A stretch of 64,000 nucleotides of DNA from Haloarchaeobius salinus (GTDB lineage Archaea; Halobacteriota; Halobacteria; Halobacteriales; Natrialbaceae), in the NCBI RefSeq assembly GCF_024464185.1, contig NZ_JANHAU010000001.1, positions 930,001 through 994,000 on the forward strand, written 5' to 3'. The notes under the pieces are model-generated. The model saw nothing but the letters and a program-made list of their open reading frames with translations, was not told where the DNA came from and did not search any database. Shown in pieces: positions 16,293 through 25,165 of the stretch. Numbering within the stretch: the stretch's first letter is position 1; each line of letters starts with the position of its first letter. The position numbers and the translations under genes were made by a program.

Positions 16293-17492
16293 TCAGGTGG
16301 ACTCCGTGGTCCGTTCCTCCAGGTACCGTTCCAGCCGTGGCGCTGCCTTCATCAACGTCGTCCCGAGCACGCTCATCGCGAGCACGTAGCCGACGGCGAA
16401 CGCGGGGATGACGTCGGCGAGTGCACCCGTGCCGACGTCCAGCGCGAGCGCGGCGAGCACCAGGGAGAACTCCCCGCGGGCGACCAGTGCGATGCCGGCG
16501 CGGCGGGCACGGCGCTCGCTCAGCCCGTAGCGCAGGCCGCTCCAGTAGCCGCTGGCGAGCTTGCTGGCGGACGTGAGGACGACCGCGACGGCGAGCAGCG
16601 CCAGCGCCGTGCCGGAGAGCGCGCCGAGGTCGGTCTGGAACCCGATGGCGAGGAAGAAGATGGCGGCGAACAGGTCCCGGGCGGGCGAGAGCAGCTTCTC
16701 GACGCGGTGGACCTCGTCGGTCGCGCTGACGGCCGTCCCGACGAAGAACGCAGCGACGGCCTCGCTGACGCCGAGCTGGAGGGCCAGTCCGCCGACGAGC
16801 GCGACGACACCCAGCGTCGTGAGCACGAACAGCTCGTCGGAATCGACCGAGAGCACGCGCTGGACGACGGGTGTGCCGACGCGGGCGACGACGACGAGCA
16901 CGGCGATGAACCCCAGCGCGACGGCGACGGCCGAGAGCGCCGCACCGCCGCCACCGCCGAGGACGAGCGCAGAGAGCACCGCGAGGTAGACCGCGATGAC
17001 GAGGTCCTCGACGACGAGCGTGCCGAGGACGACCTCGGCCTCGGGGTCGGCCACCCAGCCGAGGTCGATGAGCGACTTCGTGACGATGGCGCTCGAGGAG
17101 ATGTAGACGATGCCGGTCAGGAACGCAACCTCGACCGGGCTGAACCCGAACGCCAGCCCGATGGCGACGCCGACCGCGGCGTTGACGACGAGGTCGATGC
17201 CGCCGATCACCGCGAGCCGGTCGCGGTTCGCGAGCAGCTGGTCGATGCTGAACTCCACGCCGATGAAGAAGAGCAGGAGCACGACGCCGAGTTCGGCGAG
17301 CAGGTCGACGAACTCGTGGCGCTCCAGTACCGCGAAGGAGATTCCCGCAACCTCCGGGGCGTTCGGTCCGACGAACAGCCCGATGACGATGTACGCCGGG
17401 ATGACCGACTGGCCCAGCCGGTACGCGAGCGTCCCGGCGACAGCGAGCACGGTGATGGCGAGCCCGGCCTCCAGCAGCAGTCCCGAGGCCAT
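16293..17492 (-). CDS. CPA2-type cation/proton antiporter
   Basis: A 399-residue polytopic membrane protein with about twelve helices. The CPA2 (KefB/GerN-like) pattern is visible in FFIGVEFSIDQLLANRD, IVYISSSAIVTKSLIDLGW and VVEDLVIAVYLAVLSAL, where the acidic residue of the VVED loop is expected in the transport site. It lacks its own RCK domain; the TrkA-C protein one base upstream supplies it, as in KhtTU-type systems. The likely job is K+ or Na+ efflux coupled to protons. Confidence 0.88.
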   Translation of the reverse strand: MASGLLLEAGLAITVLAVAGTLAYRLGQSVIPAYIVIGLFVGPNAPEVAGISFAVLERHEFVDLLAELGVVLLLFFIGVEFSIDQLLANRDRLAVIGGIDLVVNAAVGVAIGLAFGFSPVEVAFLTGIVYISSSAIVTKSLIDLGWVADPEAEVVLGTLVVEDLVIAVYLAVLSALVLGGGGGAALSAVAVALGFIAVLVVVARVGTPVVQRVLSVDSDELFVLTTLGVVALVGGLALQLGVSEAVAAFFVGTAVSATDEVHRVEKLLSPARDLFAAIFFLAIGFQTDLGALSGTALALLAVAVVLTSASKLASGYWSGLRYGLSERRARRAGIALVARGEFSLVLAALALDVGTGALADVIPAFAVGYVLAMSVLGTTLMKAAPRLERYLEERTTEST

Positions 17493-17493
17493 C

Positions 17494-17973
17494 CTAGCGC
17501 TCGACGAACTCCTGGAGCGCCTGCTGTTCCTCCCTGGTCCCGAGGACGACGAGGATGTCGCCCGCCGCGATGGTCTCGTCGGGGTCCGGGTTCGGGAGCG
17601 TCTCGTCCCCCCGCTGGATCGCGACGACGGAGACGCCGGTCTGGTTGCGCACGTCACAGCCCGAGAGGGTCTGGCCCACGACGGCCGCCCCCTCGTCGAT
17701 ATCGACCCACTCCAGGATGGCCTCGCCGAGTGGCACCTGCGTCCGGTCGAGCTCGATCGGCTGGAAGTACGCCCCGGTCAGGATGGCCCCGAGCTGGCGT
17801 GCGGTCTCGCCGTCCATGTCGGCGATGCGCTGGCTGTCGGCGTCGGGGTCCGGCCGGTGGAACAGCTCCCGGCGGCCGTCGTGGTGCATGAGCACGACCA
17901 GCCGTGCGCCGTCGTCGACCTCGAGCTCGAACTTCCGGCCGACGCCCGGCACGTCGGTCTCGTAGACGGTCAT
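17494..17973 (-). CDS. TrkA-C (RCK_C) regulator of the antiporter
   Basis: A 159-residue cytosolic subunit. Residues 1-75 form a separate N-terminal domain (VPGVGRKFELEVDDGARLVVL), and residues 80-158 are an RCK_C ligand-binding domain (LGEAILEWVDIDEGAAVVGQTL through DETIAAGDILVVLGTREE). The layout matches KhtT-like regulators that gate the adjacent CPA2 transporter in response to a small ligand. It ends one base before the antiporter start, so both are made together. Confidence 0.87.
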   Translation of the reverse strand: MTVYETDVPGVGRKFELEVDDGARLVVLMHHDGRRELFHRPDPDADSQRIADMDGETARQLGAILTGAYFQPIELDRTQVPLGEAILEWVDIDEGAAVVGQTLSGCDVRNQTGVSVVAIQRGDETLPNPDPDETIAAGDILVVLGTREEQQALQEFVER

Positions 17974-18072
17974 GTCCGACGTGATGACCGCCTATGACTT
18001 AAAGAACGATGACGGCGAGTACGGCGGTTCTCACGATTCGGGCACCCGCTCACACCACGGACGCTCACAAGC

Positions 18073-18078
18073 CTTAAT
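18073..18078 (+). promoter_or_regulatory. TATA-like box of the DUF5830 gene
   Basis: The hexamer cttaat lies 26-31 bases upstream of the ATG at 18104 in a GC-rich context, the typical position for a leaderless haloarchaeal promoter. Confidence 0.4.
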
Positions 18079-18103
18079 CACACCACGATACCACATCAGG
18101 ACG

Positions 18104-18463
18104 ATGGCAGACGAGCGGGTCGAACTCGGCGTGGAACTCCTCTCGAAGCTCGAGGACGACGAACTCGCGCTCGCCGAGGCCATGGACCGCATCGAGACGG
18201 TGACACGGGACCCGGCCACGGTCAGGGAGATCCTCGATACGGCGGTGATGCGCGGGGTCATCGAGCGCGAGGACGGCGTCGTCCAGACGACGGGCAGCGG
18301 CGGCTTCGTCAGCCAGACCGCGGACGTGGTCCGACGGGAGGGCGACTTCGAGTGCCGTCGCTGTGGCGCGTCGATCTCCACGGGGCACTTCGTCCAGCTC
18401 GAGTCGGGCGAACTCGGTCCGTTCGGTCCGGAGTGCGTGCGGAAGGTGACCGGCCGGGACTGA
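18104..18463 (+). CDS. DUF5830-like zinc-binding protein
   Basis: A 119-residue protein. The N-terminal 70 residues form a winged-helix-like unit (LLSKLEDDELALAEAMDRIETV, then VREILDTAVMRGVIEREDG). The C-terminal part is a zinc site with two cysteines in FECRRCGASI, a histidine in TGHFVQLESG and a last cysteine in GPECVRKV. The family is common in haloarchaea and probably binds nucleic acid, but the role is not known. Confidence 0.7.
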   Translation: MADERVELGVELLSKLEDDELALAEAMDRIETVTRDPATVREILDTAVMRGVIEREDGVVQTTGSGGFVSQTADVVRREGDFECRRCGASISTGHFVQLESGELGPFGPECVRKVTGRD

Positions 18464-18474
18464 GTCCCGACCGA

Positions 18475-19845
18475 CTACCGACCGCGGCTGAGCTCGTCGA
18501 CGAGCTGCTGGAGGAGGTCGTGCTGGCGCTGGAGGAGCTCGTTCTGGTGTTCGACCTTCGACTCGAGCGCCTCGATGCGTTCGCGTAGCTCCTCGTCGCC
18601 GGCGGCGGTCGCGGGCTGGAAGCCGGCTTCGGCGAACTTCGAGTCCGAGAGCGACTCGTCGTCCTCGTCCGTGTCCGGCTCCTCGTCCGTCGCGTCGTCC
18701 TCGGCCGCTGTCTCGTCGGTCTGGGTCGCCCCGGTCTGCTGTGTCGTCGACTCCGCACTCCCCGCGGCATCCTGTCCGTCACCGACCGTCTCCTCGACCA
18801 TCGATGCGAGCTCCTCCTGCGAGGTTTCGTCGACGGTTTCGGTCACCTCGTCGACGTCGTCGCGCTGCTGTCCGGTCTGCTCCTCGTGGGACGGCTCGGT
18901 CCGCTGTGGCGGCTGGGACCGTCGTGTCGATTGTGCCTGCCCCGGTTGCTCGACCGGCTCCTCGGTCTGGTCGACCGCCGGCTGGTCTGCCCGCGTCTGC
19001 GTCTGTCCCGCCGGTGGCTGGACGGGCTCGTTCCCCTGTGCCGTCCCGGCGTCGGCGGGCTGGTCCTCGACGGGCTGTTCGGCCGGCGGGCCCGGCTCGA
19101 CCGGCTCCTCGCCCTCGTCGGGCTGGACGGTGTTCCCGGCGTCCAGCGGGTCCACACCCTCGCCGAAGTCGACGGCGGCGGGCTCGTCGGCCTCCTCGTC
19201 CTCCTCGGGGGCGACGGCCTCGTTCAGTGCGTCCAGCGAGTTCACGCCGTAGTACGAGAACAGCGAGCGCTGGAGGTACTCCTTCACCTCGGCGGCACGG
19301 TCGTTCGAGACCTTCATCCGCTCGGGCCGGCCGTCGACCGTCAGCACGAGCTGGGTGGCGACGCTGCCGTCCTCGAAGTCGAGGCCGGTCACGTCCGCGA
19401 AGTGGTACTCCTCGTAGTCCTCGTCCCAGACTGCGCTGCCGACGTGCTTGACGAGCCGTGCGGAGGTGATGACGAGGGTCAGCTCGTCGAGGCGGAACGT
19501 GCGCGTGACGGTCTCGTCGGCGTCGGTGACGCCGCTGGCGTTCAACACGCCGGCCAGCACGGGGTGTAGCACGTCGTCGGTGGCGTTCGAGGGGACGGTG
19601 AACTCCTCGGTGCCGTCCAGCGAGTACTCGAGGCTGATGCGGGTCTTGCGGCGGCCCTCCTTGACGGTCATCCGCTGTGCGTCGTGGGGATACTCGTCGA
19701 CTGACTCGTCGCTGAGGAACCCCTCGGACTGGTAGATGAGTGTTCGGGTCGGCGTCACGTAGAGGGCGTTCTCGCCGCCCAGCGAGACCTCGGCGGCGAT
19801 CTCCTCGCCCGAGAGCGCCGATTCCACGATACCCGGGACGTCCAT
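18475..19845 (-). CDS. Acidic protein with PH-like head and coiled-coil tail
   Basis: A 456-residue protein with three parts. Residues 1-210 form a folded PH-like duplication (ENALYVTPTRTLIYQSEG, and later RTFRLDELTLVITSARLVKHV). Residues 225-400 are a low-complexity linker rich in Glu, Gln, Pro and Thr. The last 45 residues form a coiled coil (LRERIEALESKVEHQNELLQ) suited to oligomerisation. The ATG is chosen because an AT-rich promoter (ggtataaatc orientation) interrupts the longer frame. The family is halophile-restricted and of unknown function. Confidence 0.75.
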   Translation of the reverse strand: MDVPGIVESALSGEEIAAEVSLGGENALYVTPTRTLIYQSEGFLSDESVDEYPHDAQRMTVKEGRRKTRISLEYSLDGTEEFTVPSNATDDVLHPVLAGVLNASGVTDADETVTRTFRLDELTLVITSARLVKHVGSAVWDEDYEEYHFADVTGLDFEDGSVATQLVLTVDGRPERMKVSNDRAAEVKEYLQRSLFSYYGVNSLDALNEAVAPEEDEEADEPAAVDFGEGVDPLDAGNTVQPDEGEEPVEPGPPAEQPVEDQPADAGTAQGNEPVQPPAGQTQTRADQPAVDQTEEPVEQPGQAQSTRRSQPPQRTEPSHEEQTGQQRDDVDEVTETVDETSQEELASMVEETVGDGQDAAGSAESTTQQTGATQTDETAAEDDATDEEPDTDEDDESLSDSKFAEAGFQPATAAGDEELRERIEALESKVEHQNELLQRQHDLLQQLVDELSRGR

Positions 19846-19945
19846 GCCCTCTGATTTACCACCCCGCGGTATAAATCCGTGGGGCTGTGTAACCACGCGC
19901 TATCGGGCATGCGACCGCAGGACAGCCCGGGGAACAGTTGAGAAG

Positions 19946-19952
19946 GCTTAAG
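19946..19952 (+). promoter_or_regulatory. TATA-like box of tRNA-Met
   Basis: The word gcttaag ends 26 bases upstream of the first tRNA base, matching the usual archaeal tRNA promoter spacing. Confidence 0.4.
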
Positions 19953-19978
19953 TCGTCCACCCGGTAACGAGGGAGTGA

Positions 19979-20135
19979 GGCCGGGTGGCTTAGCTGGACA
20001 TAGCGCCGCACTCATAGGGTTTCAGAGATTCGGTGCGGTACCACAGCCTTGGAAGGCTTACGCGTGACCTCGGGGCCCGCCGAGCCTCGAACCTGGGTCA
20101 TGCGGAGATCGCGGGTTCGGAGCCCGCCCCGGCCA
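19979..20135 (+). tRNA. Elongator tRNA-Met (CAT) with an 83-base intron
   Basis: The acceptor strands GGCCGGG (19979-19985) and CCCGGCC (20128-20134) pair perfectly, with discriminator A at 20135 and no encoded CCA. The anticodon stem CCGCA pairs with TGCGG at 20101-20105, and the loop C-T-CAT-A gives anticodon CAT at 20013-20015. The T arm is GCGGG-TTCGGAG-CCCGC. An intron at 20017-20099 interrupts between positions 37 and 38, the canonical archaeal site processed by the splicing endonuclease. An intron in tRNA-Met is known in haloarchaea. The intron holds no recognisable C/D box RNA. Confidence 0.95.
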
Positions 20136-20196
20136 CTTGCGTTTTCGACGAGTCACGAACGCCAGTGAGTGACGAGTCCGAACGCAAGTGGCCGGG
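20128..20196. repeat. 16-base inverted repeat spanning the tRNA-Met 3' end
   Basis: The acceptor 3' strand plus eight flanking bases (20128-20143) is exactly complementary to 20181-20196. The arm begins cccggccacttg and its partner ends caagtggccggg. It could fold as a 16-base-pair stem competing with the tRNA acceptor, act as a transcription stop, or be a rearranged copy of the tRNA end. Confidence 0.65.
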
Positions 20197-20315
20197 CTGG
20201 GCGGAGAACCCGTGGACGGTTCCCGCGAGCAGTGCGCGGTTCGGAGCGAGTCCTGCGAGCGAGAACCGCGACGCGAGCTGGAGGTCGAGAGACGAGCGAA
20301 GCGAGTCTTTCGGTA

Positions 20316-20336
20316 GTTCGGAGCCCGCCCCGGCCA
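20316..20336 (+). repeat. Direct partial copy of the tRNA-Met 3' end
   Basis: These 21 bases are identical to 20115-20135, which are the last T-stem base, T loop, T stem, acceptor strand and discriminator of tRNA-Met. The match stops exactly at the discriminator base. The copy lies 201 bases downstream. This is the pattern of an attachment-site duplication left by an integrated element, but no integrase is present. Confidence 0.7.
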
Positions 20337-20403
20337 TGGTTTCACACGGGTCGCGAGACGACCGTCCCGTGACTGGAGGAACCGGAGGACAGAGCGCGGG
20401 CGG

Positions 20404-21195
20404 CTACTCCGTCGGGTCGACGAGCTGCGAGCCTTCCTGTGCGACGAGCCCCTTGTCGATGGCGGCGTCGATGACCGCACGGCACTCCTCGACGTCGACG
20501 TCGTAGGCACCCACCGCAACGTCCTCGATCTCGCCCCGCTCGATCGGGAAGTCGCGGTTCTGGAGCAGTCGCACGACCTTGTTGTACGTCTGGGGCGAGG
20601 GGTTCGCCGTGCGCTGCTGGCCGCCGGCGGGTTTCGATGCGGAGTCGTCCGCGCCGGAGGTACCTGCGGTGCGACAGTCGACCGCGTCACCGAGCGGACG
20701 GCCGTCCTCCGCGGTCTTGGCGTCGCCGGGCTGGCCGGCGTTCGAGTCTGGCTCCTCGAACCTGACGGCGTCGTCCGGCGTCGAGAAGACGGAGTCGGTC
20801 CCCGCGGCCTCGTCCGGATCGCCGAACACCGACGTCCGGTCGTCCGCCTCGTCGCCGTCCTCGCCGGGCTTCCGGAACGTGATCTCGTCCGCACCGTCGA
20901 CGGCCTGTTCCGCTGTGGGCTCGTCGGCCGTCTCGGCGTCGTCTATCGGGGGTGACGGCGTGTCGTCCGCCGGTGCGGTGATCGCCGTGGGGTCGGTGAA
21001 ACCGGCATCCACGGCCGTCTGCTCGTCGGCATCGTCGGTCGTCGCCGACTCGTCGGCCTCGGCTTTCGACTCGTACTCCAGTTCGAGCCGGACCGACGTG
21101 ATCTGGGAGAACTCGACGGGGGCCGCCTCGAGCATCGCGCGGAGGTTCTCGTAGGCGTCCTCGGGGTCGTCCACCTCGATTGTCAGCGAGCTCAT
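20404..21195 (-). CDS. Acidic protein with C-terminal winged-helix-like domain
   Basis: A 263-residue protein. The first 45 residues are folded (SSLTIEVDDPEDAYENLRAM, then FSQITSVRLELEYE), the middle 150 residues are a highly acidic low-complexity linker, and the last 65 residues look like a small winged helix (YNKVVRLLQNRDFPIERGEI, then CRAVIDAAIDKGLVAQEG). I do not recognise the family. Its head-linker-tail plan resembles the protein on the other side of tRNA-Met. Confidence 0.7.
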   Translation of the reverse strand: MSSLTIEVDDPEDAYENLRAMLEAAPVEFSQITSVRLELEYESKAEADESATTDDADEQTAVDAGFTDPTAITAPADDTPSPPIDDAETADEPTAEQAVDGADEITFRKPGEDGDEADDRTSVFGDPDEAAGTDSVFSTPDDAVRFEEPDSNAGQPGDAKTAEDGRPLGDAVDCRTAGTSGADDSASKPAGGQQRTANPSPQTYNKVVRLLQNRDFPIERGEIEDVAVGAYDVDVEECRAVIDAAIDKGLVAQEGSQLVDPTE

Positions 21196-21329
21196 AGAAT
21201 ATCACCCGCCAGCGCGGGACACCATCCACGACCGCATGTCAGGTCCGTCATCGGGATAAATCACGACATCACCCTATCTAAAACTTAGGCTATCCAGCTG
21301 ACACACCCGTTTATTGTCGGCACCACGTG

Positions 21330-21343
21330 GGAAAAAATAATAT
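21330..21343 (+). promoter_or_regulatory. AT-rich promoter of the helix-turn-helix protein
   Basis: The run ggaaaaaataatat lies 24-37 bases upstream of the ATG and is the most AT-rich segment nearby, as expected for a TATA box of a leaderless transcript. Confidence 0.45.
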
Positions 21344-21366
21344 GGTTCGGTTGCGTGGGAGGACGT

Positions 21367-21903
21367 ATGAGCCAGAACGAACGCGGGACCGCTGGTGGGG
21401 CATCGGTCCAGCCCACACCGGAGCGTGTGCTTGCGGCGTTCGATGGGCACGCACCCGAGACGACGGGGTCGCTCGCCGAGGAGCTGAACGTCGCGGCCGA
21501 GCGCGTCGGCGAGACCTGTCGCACCCTGTGCGACCGGGACGCCCTCGGCAGGCGGGAGCTGAACTGCGGGCACGGCACCGTGACGGCGTGGTACCGACCG
21601 GCCGACGCCGAGGCAGACCTCGAGGAACGGGCCGAACAGGCGCTCGCGACGCTGTCGGTCCCGGGCACCAGCGAGATGATGCGCGACTGGCGGCGCGACG
21701 CCGTCCGTGCGGCGTTCGAGTTCGTCGTCGAGGAGGGGCCGGTCGTCGAACCGGAGTTCACCGACCACGTCTTTCCCACCCAGAACGCGGGCTACGACGA
21801 CCCCGAGCGGTGGTGGGAGATGGTGGCACCGCGGCTGGCGGAGGTTCCGGGTGTCTCGCCGCCCGCCGAAGGAGAGGTGTGGACCAGCGACGTGAGCCGC
21901 TGA
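21367..21903 (+). CDS. Helix-turn-helix protein, unknown role
   Basis: A 178-residue protein. Residues 15-75 read as a winged helix (ERVLAAFDGHAPETTGSLAE, then ERVGETCRTLCDRDALGRRE). The C-terminal half (PGTSEMMRDWRRDAVRAAFE, ending WWEMVAPRLAEVPGVSP) is helical and unassigned. The ATG at MSQNERGT is taken since the TATA box ends only about ten bases before the upstream ATG. The stop is one base from the convergent phoU stop. A link to phosphate control is only positional. Confidence 0.7.
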   Translation: MSQNERGTAGGASVQPTPERVLAAFDGHAPETTGSLAEELNVAAERVGETCRTLCDRDALGRRELNCGHGTVTAWYRPADAEADLEERAEQALATLSVPGTSEMMRDWRRDAVRAAFEFVVEEGPVVEPEFTDHVFPTQNAGYDDPERWWEMVAPRLAEVPGVSPPAEGEVWTSDVSR

Positions 21904-21904
21904 G

Positions 21905-22576
21905 TCAGTAGATCAGTTCGTCGTCGTTCTCGACCATGTACAACGTCCGCGCGGCGATGTTGACCGCGTGGTCGCCGATACGTTCGAGGTCACGAACGGT
22001 GAGCAGCAGCCGCGAGACGTCCTCGAGCACGGTCTCGACCTCGGTGCCGTCGTCGAGCTCGCTCTCGATGAGGTCGCGGACGACGGACTGGCTGGCGTGC
22101 TCGCACATCGCGTCGAGCTCGTCGTCGCTCTCGTTGATCTCGAAGCAGGCCTCGGTGTCCTGATCGGCGTAGGCCTGCATCGCCTTCTCGACCATCGCGA
22201 CGGTCTGGTCGCCGATGGCCTGCACGTCGACCTCCGGGAAGACGTCCTGTCGGGCGTCGAGCGTGTACTCGCCGAGGTTCGTCGCGAGGTCGCCGATGCG
22301 CTCCAGGTCGGTGATGATCTTGAACGACGCGGCGATGAAGCGGAGGTCGCCCGCGACGGGCTGCTGGAGGGCCAGCAGGTCGACGCACTGCTGTTCGATG
22401 TCGAGGTAGAGCGAGTTGACCTCGCTGTCGCCGTCGATGACCTCCCACGCCGCGTCGTCGTCCTTGTTCTCGAGGGCGGTGAGCGCGGTTCGCAGTCGGT
22501 CGACGACGACCTCGCTCATGTAGAGGATGTCCTCTTCGAGACTATCCAGTTTCTCCTGGTAGTTTTCTCTGGCCAT
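21905..22576 (-). CDS. phoU: Phosphate signalling protein PhoU
   Basis: A 223-residue all-helical protein made of two three-helix bundles. Both repeats carry the metal-binding signature: DLERIGDLATNLGEYTLD in the first and DLERIGDHAVNIAARTLY in the second. PhoU links the Pst transporter to phosphate-responsive control and limits phosphate uptake. It is last in the pstS-C-A-B-phoU order and starts 41 bases after pstB. Confidence 0.95.
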   Translation of the reverse strand: MARENYQEKLDSLEEDILYMSEVVVDRLRTALTALENKDDDAAWEVIDGDSEVNSLYLDIEQQCVDLLALQQPVAGDLRFIAASFKIITDLERIGDLATNLGEYTLDARQDVFPEVDVQAIGDQTVAMVEKAMQAYADQDTEACFEINESDDELDAMCEHASQSVVRDLIESELDDGTEVETVLEDVSRLLLTVRDLERIGDHAVNIAARTLYMVENDDELIY

Positions 22577-22617
22577 TGTGGATCAGAAAGTGGTGTTGGT
22601 GATGTGCGTTCCGTTGC

Positions 22618-23502
22618 TCATCCGAACTTGCCGGTGATGTAGTCCTCGACGCGTTCGTTGTCGGGGTTCTCGAATATCTTCTTCGTGTCGTCGAACTCGA
22701 CGAGCTCGCCACCGGTGAGGAAGACGGCGGTCTTGTCGGAGATGCGCGCCGCCTGCTGCATGTTGTGGGTGACGATGATGACGGTGTAGTCCTCGGCGAG
22801 CTCGTCGATGAGGTCCTCGATCTTCGAGGTCGCCACGGGGTCGAGCGCGCTCGCGGGCTCGTCCATCAGGATGACCTCCGGGTCTGGCGCGATTGCCCGG
22901 GCGATACAGAGCCGCTGCTGCTGTCCGCCGGAGAGGTCGAGGCCGGACTCGTGGAGCTGGTCCTTCACCTCGTCCCAGAGCGCGGCGCGCTTCAGCGACT
23001 CCTCGACGATGGCGTCGTGGTCGCCGCCGATGTCCTGGATCTTCAGCCCGTAGGCGACGTTGTCGTAGATGCTCTTGGGGAACGGGTTGGGCTTCTGGAA
23101 CACCATGCCGACCCGGCGGCGCAGCGCGACGGGGTCGACGTCGGCGTCGTAGACGTTCTTCTCGCCGAGGTAGAGCTCGCCCTCGACGCGGGCGGCGTCT
23201 ATCATGTCGTTCATCCGGTTGATGCAGCGCAGGAACGTCGACTTCCCACAGCCCGAGGGGCCGATCATCGCGGTGACCTTGTTCTCGGGGACGGACATGG
23301 TGATGTCCCGGAGCGCCTGATCGTCGTTGTACCAGACGTTGACGTTCTTGGCCTCGACGATGGTCCGCTCGTGTGTCGTCCGCGGGCCCTGACTGCCCTC
23401 TTCGAGCCCGGACGTCACGTCGGTCTCGAGGAGCATGTCGTCGTCCGTCGGGTCCTCTGTCGCCGATTCCACCTTGTCGTTACTCATGTTCTCTTGGGTC
23501 AT
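22618..23502 (-). CDS. pstB: Phosphate ABC transporter ATPase PstB
   Basis: A 294-residue ATPase. Walker A is GPSGCGKS at 81-88, the ABC signature is [16 protein letters not shown], and Walker B runs into [13 protein letters not shown]. The first 45 residues form an acidic extension not found in bacterial PstB, typical of halophiles. It powers phosphate import through PstC and PstA. The gene begins three bases after pstA. Confidence 0.97.
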   Translation of the reverse strand: MTQENMSNDKVESATEDPTDDDMLLETDVTSGLEEGSQGPRTTHERTIVEAKNVNVWYNDDQALRDITMSVPENKVTAMIGPSGCGKSTFLRCINRMNDMIDAARVEGELYLGEKNVYDADVDPVALRRRVGMVFQKPNPFPKSIYDNVAYGLKIQDIGGDHDAIVEESLKRAALWDEVKDQLHESGLDLSGGQQQRLCIARAIAPDPEVILMDEPASALDPVATSKIEDLIDELAEDYTVIIVTHNMQQAARISDKTAVFLTGGELVEFDDTKKIFENPDNERVEDYITGKFG

Positions 23503-23505
23503 TGG

Positions 23506-25164
23506 TCACGTTTCTCGCTCATACCTGTTGCGCAAGACGATCGCGATGGAGTTCATCGCCAGCAGGACGGTGACGAGCACGACGACACCGGCCGGCACGG
23601 CCTGCTGGTAGAAGTCCGACGTCGCGAAGTAGCTCGCCCAGCTGTACACCTGCAGCGGCATCGCGCTCACCTTCGAGGAGAGCTCGGAAGGGAACGAGAA
23701 CAGCACGTTCGGCGCGCCGATCATGATGAGCGGTGCGGTCTCGCCGATGGCACGCCCGAGCGCGAGGATGGTCCCGGTCAGGATACCGGGGAACGCACGC
23801 GGCAGGATAACGTTCTTCATCGTCTGCCAGCGCGTCGCACCCATCCCGTAGGACGCCTGGCGCATCTCCTCGGGCACGCTCCGGATGGCCTCCCGCGCCG
23901 AGATGATGACGATGGGGAGGATGAGCAGCGCGAGCGTCGCACCGCCGACGAGGATGGTCCCCGTGGGCTGTCCGAGGCGGGTCACGAACAGACCGAGTCC
24001 GAGCAGGCCGTAGACGACCGACGGCACACCCGCGAGGTTCGAGATGTTCACGTCGATGAACCGGGTGTAGCGGTTGTCGGGGGCGTACTCCTCCAGGTAC
24101 AGCGCCGCGCCGACCCCGATGGGGAACGAGAGCGCGGCGACGGTCAGCATCAGGAGGATGGAGCCCGCGATGGCCGGGTAGAGACCCGCGTTGGCAGCGG
24201 TCCCGCTGTGGTCGCTGGTGAGGAACTGCCAGTCGACCCACGACTGCGGGCCCGCGTAGCCGAGCGTGTCGACGAGCACCTCCCCCGCCAGCGCGCCGAC
24301 GACGATGACCGCCGGCAGGGCGAGTCCGATCCGTGCCTGCTCGCGGGTGACGGCCGCGCCACCGACGTAGGCCGCCGTCGGGACGACCGCGACCGACGCC
24401 AGGATGACCGAGGGAATCGGTCCGATCCCGAAGACGGCCGGCCCGACGACCGCCGCGGCGGCGACCGTGCCGACTGCGAGGGCACCCATCGCGAGTCCGG
24501 CCCGTCGGTCGCTGATGTTGGACGCGTAGAGGGCGACGGGCGTCGCGGCGAACACGCCGACCGTCAGCGTGAGCTGTATCCAGTCGAGCGGGACGATGGG
24601 CGCGAACAGGATGAGGCTGGCGACGCTCGGGACGAGCTGGGGCAGTCCGACGTAGCCCCCGATGATACCCGGGAACCCGAACAGCGAGAGGTAGAACGCG
24701 AACATGGCGATGGCGAACCGGGGCAGGAACGGGATCTGTCGGCTCCGTTGCTGGAGAGCGACCGTGACCAGGACGGCGATGGCGAACGCGATCACGTACG
24801 CGAACCAGACCAGCGGTGCAAGCACCTCGATGAAGATGATGGCGACGCCGCCACTGAACAGCAGGCCGACGACGAACAGCCCGAGCGTCGTCGCGCCGAG
24901 CTTGAGCGCGTCGACGTTGGACCACGCGAGGTAGCCGCCGGTCGCGAGCGTCGGGAGCACGAGCGTCAGGAAGAACGTCAGGTGCCAGCCGGCGTCGGCG
25001 GTGAGCGGCTGGATGGCGTCGTTCGCGACGTACACCAGCAGTATCGACAGCACGACGAGGCCGAACAGCGTCGAGGCGAGCAGCAGGTACCGGAAGATGG
25101 TCCCGACGGTCCGGCTGACCTGTCCGAACCCTTCTGCGTAGCTGGAGCGGTCCTGTGTCGCCAT
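23506..25164 (-). CDS. pstA: Phosphate ABC transporter permease PstA, extended
   Basis: A 552-residue membrane protein, nearly twice the usual PstA length. The C-terminal 270 residues are the transporter permease domain with the EAA loop VPEEMRQASYGMGATRWQTM. The N-terminal half holds about eight extra hydrophobic helices, a known arrangement in haloarchaeal PstA. It pairs with PstC to form the phosphate channel. I start at the ATG of MATQDRSSYAEGF, one base after the pstC stop. Confidence 0.93.
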   Translation of the reverse strand: MATQDRSSYAEGFGQVSRTVGTIFRYLLLASTLFGLVVLSILLVYVANDAIQPLTADAGWHLTFFLTLVLPTLATGGYLAWSNVDALKLGATTLGLFVVGLLFSGGVAIIFIEVLAPLVWFAYVIAFAIAVLVTVALQQRSRQIPFLPRFAIAMFAFYLSLFGFPGIIGGYVGLPQLVPSVASLILFAPIVPLDWIQLTLTVGVFAATPVALYASNISDRRAGLAMGALAVGTVAAAAVVGPAVFGIGPIPSVILASVAVVPTAAYVGGAAVTREQARIGLALPAVIVVGALAGEVLVDTLGYAGPQSWVDWQFLTSDHSGTAANAGLYPAIAGSILLMLTVAALSFPIGVGAALYLEEYAPDNRYTRFIDVNISNLAGVPSVVYGLLGLGLFVTRLGQPTGTILVGGATLALLILPIVIISAREAIRSVPEEMRQASYGMGATRWQTMKNVILPRAFPGILTGTILALGRAIGETAPLIMIGAPNVLFSFPSELSSKVSAMPLQVYSWASYFATSDFYQQAVPAGVVVLVTVLLAMNSIAIVLRNRYERET

Positions 25165-25165
25165 C

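Noticed and set aside
20017-20099. Possible C/D box guide RNA in the tRNA-Met intron
   Set aside because: No C box (RTGATGA) or D box (CTGA) in the required order was found; the intron appears simple.
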